Positions 61,301 to 64,000 of a stretch of DNA of 64,000 bases are shown here, in pieces; within the stretch, counting starts at the first letter, position 1; every line of letters starts with the position of its first letter. The DNA comes from Pleodorina starrii. Taxonomy: Eukaryota; Chlorophyta; Chlorophyceae; Chlamydomonadales; Volvocaceae. The DNA is taken from positions 1,984,001 through 2,048,000 of the forward strand of contig BRXU01000007.1 in NCBI GenBank assembly GCA_030267565.1, given 5' to 3'. Below the pieces are notes generated by a model, which saw nothing but the letters and a program-made list of their open reading frames with translations, was not told the origin of the DNA and did no database searches. Made by a program: the position numbers and the translations under genes.

Positions 61301-64000
61301 TCGGGATTACAGGGGATCCCACCTCCCGAGGCCGGGACCCGGGCCGGCACCAGCAGGGGCGGGGCGACACGGGAGCGGGTGCAGCGCCTAAAGATCTGCC
61401 TGGCAAGCGGGTACGACTGGGACAGGAGAGCAGGCGCCGGAGCCTGGGGGCCTGGAGCGGGACCCTACACCCGCTTCCTGCATCGGCTACGGCAGGGGAT
61501 CGACTACCCGGGTGGGGGGCCCTGGCCTGATGCCCGCGGCGGAGGCGCTGGAGGCCCTGGCCTGATGCCCGCGGCGGAGGCCCGCGCTGGTGTTTACATT
61601 GGTTATCGGTGGGCCTAAATCGGCCAGAGATCCAGGCAGCCTGATATCAGCCTTGACGTTCGTCCGGGCTACAATTGAGGCTCTTGAGTATACGTTTCCA
61701 GATACAATCAGCTATGGGAGCAGTAAGAACAACTGCAAAGTTCAATCTCCACCGTATGATGTGTTGGACGTCTCTTCCCTTCAATTGGACGCGCAAATGG
61801 TTCAGCGTACACACCCACAGCACGCATATATGATCTGATTTCCGGGGGGCGGCGCGCGCCGCGGGGTCTGCAAGGGAGGGGCACACCGCGCGCGGAACCG
61901 AGCCATGGGGAAAGGAGGGCGGCGCGCGCCGCGGGGCCTGCAAGAAAGGCGTGCACCGCGCACGGAACCGGGCACGAAGGGAGGGCTTCACGCGCCGCGG
62001 GCAGTGGGTGCGTGGCAAAGGGGAAGGGACGGCACCCGTCGATGGGTCGAGGGGGCACGTCGCGTGCGGGGCCAGGCCCAAGGAGGAAGACGCGGCACTC
62101 GCCGAGGGGTTGGTCAGCGATTGCACACCACGCGCCAGGTTGGGCCTAACGGGGGGGGCGTCGCGCCGCCGGGACGGGGCGAGCAGCGTCGAGGGGTACG
62201 GGGTGGGGCCCATGGCACACCGAAGAACCCAACATGGGCCAAAGGGGGGACGGCTAGATGATCACAGGTCGGCGGGGAAGCCGGCGCTCGCCAGAAAGGG
62301 CGGGCACGCAAGGGGGGGGGCAGGTGCAACCGCACGGGACACCAGCACTCCGTTTGCTGAGCGACACGAATGCCGTCGGGATTACAGGGGATCCCACCTC
62401 CCGAGGCCGGGACCCGGGCCGGCACCAGCAGGGGCGGGGCGACACGGGAGCGGGTGCAGCGCCTAAAGATCTGCCTGGCAAGCGGGTACGACTGGGACAG
62501 GAGAGCAGGCGCCGGAGCCTGGGGGCCTGGAGCGGGACCCTACACCCGCTTCCTGCATCGGCTACGGCAGGGGATCGACTACCCGGGTGGGGGGCCCTGG
62601 CCTGATGCCCGCGGCGGAGGCGCTGGAGGCCCTGGCCTGATGCCCGCGGCGGAGGCCCGCGCTGGTGTTTACATTGGTTATCGGTGGGCCTAAATCGGCC
62701 AGAGATCCAGGCAGCCTGATATCAGCCTTGACGTTCGTCCGGGCTACAATTGAGGCTCTTGAGTATACGTTTCCAGATACAATCAGCTATGGGAGCAGTA
62801 AGAACAACTGCAAAGTTCAATCTCCACCGTATGATGTGTTGGACGTCTCTTCCCTTCAATTGGACGCGCAAATGGTTCAGCGTACACACCCACAGCACGC
62901 ATATATGATCTGATTTCCGGGGGGCGGCGCGCGCCGCGGGGTCTGCAAGGGAGGGGCACACCGCGCGCGGAACCGAGCCATGGGGAAAGGAGGGCGGCGC
63001 GCGCCGCGGGGCCTGCAAGAAAGGCGTGCACCGCGCACGGAACCGGGCACGAAGGGAGGGCTTCACGCGCCGCGGGCAGTGGGTGCGTGGCAAAGGGGAA
63101 GGGACGGCACCCGTCGATGGGTCGAGGGGGCACGTCGCGTGCGGGGCCAGGCCCAAGGAGGAAGACGCGGCACTCGCCGAGGGGTTGGTCAGCGATTGCA
63201 CACCACGCGCCAGGTTGGGCCTAACGGGGGGGGCGTCGCGCCGCCGGGACGGGGCGAGCAGCGTCGAGGGGTACGGGGTGGGGCCCATGGCACACCGAAG
63301 AACCCAACATGGGCCAAAGGGGGGACGGCTAGATGATCACAGGTCGGCGGGGAAGCCGGCGCTCGCCAGAAAGGGCGGGCACGCAAGGGGGGGGGCAGGT
63401 GCAACCGCACGGGACACCAGCACTCCGTTTGCTGAGCGACACGAATGCCGTCGGGATTACAGGGGATCCCACCTCCCGAGGCCGGGACCCGGGCCGGCAC
63501 CAGCAGGGGCGGGGCGACACGGGAGCGGGTGCAGCGCCTAAAGATCTGCCTGGCAAGCGGGTACGACTGGGACAGGAGAGCAGGCGCCGGAGCCTGGGGG
63601 CCTGGAGCGGGACCCTACACCCGCTTCCTGCATCGGCTACGGCAGGGGATCGACTACCCGGGTGGGGGGCCCTGGCCTGATGCCCGCGGCGGAGGCGCTG
63701 GAGGCCCTGGCCTGATGCCCGCGGCGGAGGCCCGCGCTGGTGTTTACATTGGTTATCGGTGGGCCTAAATCGGCCAGAGATCCAGGCAGCCTGATATCAG
63801 CCTTGACGTTCGTCCGGGCTACAATTGAGGCTCTTGAGTATACGTTTCCAGATACAATCAGCTATGGGAGCAGTAAGAACAACTGCAAAGTTCAATCTCC
63901 ACCGTATGATGTGTTGGACGTCTCTTCCCTTCAATTGGACGCGCAAATGGTTCAGCGTACACACCCACAGCACGCATATATGATCTGATTTCCGGGGGGC
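58358..64000. repeat. 1,075-bp satellite array, five full copies plus part of a sixth
   Basis: Monomers start at 58358, 59433, 60508, 61583, 62658 and 63733, always 1075 apart. Copies are nearly identical; the first differs from the rest mainly in G-run lengths (near 58928 and 59090). Each monomer has an AT-richer first ~260 bp, a GC-rich part with two 70-bp subunits like those at 19.8 kb, and a G-rich end with a duplicated GGCCTGATGCCCGCGGCGGAGG. Open frames (up to 188 aa) recur in every monomer on both strands but show no recognisable domain. The array continues past the window. Confidence 0.97.

Noticed and set aside
58422..63288. Recurring 188-aa minus and 171-aa plus frames in the satellite as a gene family
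   Set aside because: Identical frames in identical monomers give no independent support, and neither shows a domain or codon pattern typical of a gene.

Overview
This window looks like nuclear DNA of a volvocine (Chlamydomonas/Volvox-type) green alga. The reasons are Pro/Ser-rich hydroxyproline-rich-glycoprotein exons, short GC-rich exons with clean GT-AG introns, abundant GT/CA and GC-rich minisatellites, and the mix of mobile elements. Little of it is ordinary gene space; most is a layered stack of transposable elements and tandem repeats. No bacterial operon, rRNA, CRISPR array or complete tRNA gene was seen. All identifications were made by reading motifs; no database search was run.

Layout. 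0-3 kb: a duplicated ~207-bp segment, GT microsatellites and the 3' exons of a plus-strand membrane-protein gene. 4.26-7.8 kb: the last five exons of a minus-strand gene for an extracellular Pro-rich-rod protein. 7.85-10.2 kb: a PIF/Harbinger-like element carrying a nested 5'-truncated LINE. 10.4-13.6 kb: duplicated segments around a 1.6-kb decamer satellite. 13.75-15.72 kb: a 2-kb Ser-Pro repeat exon or minisatellite. 17.07-17.76 kb: another Harbinger-like MITE. 19.8-20.8 kb: a diverged relative of the satellite found at the right end. 21.8-32.5 kb: a decayed Helitron (OTU protease, DUF6570-like and Helitron-N-like parts) split by a young Ty3/gypsy chromovirus. 32.5-39.3 kb: duplicated segments, minisatellites and a MITE. 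40.4-50.4 kb: a large inverted repeat followed by a 9.3-kb intact LINE with one ~3,027-aa polyprotein. 51.1-57.6 kb: a copy of the 32.5-33.2 kb segment interrupted by a Ty1/copia element. 58.36 kb to the end: a 1,075-bp satellite array.

The most interesting item is the LINE. Its single protein has, in order, a Josephin-like cysteine protease, an AP-type endonuclease, a reverse transcriptase, a degenerate PCIF1-like methyltransferase-fold segment, RNase H, a CCHC finger and a restriction-like endonuclease. It is flanked by 84-bp direct repeats that each contain a perfect 62-bp palindrome. Second is the chromovirus: Gag, a Dam-methyltransferase-like segment and Pol lie in one frame separated by two lone UAG codons, and a separate frameshift breaks the integrase. 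Third is the Helitron protein, in which an OTU domain is followed by four copies of an unfamiliar ~60-aa module. Three element classes here therefore carry a protease or methyltransferase-like accessory domain.
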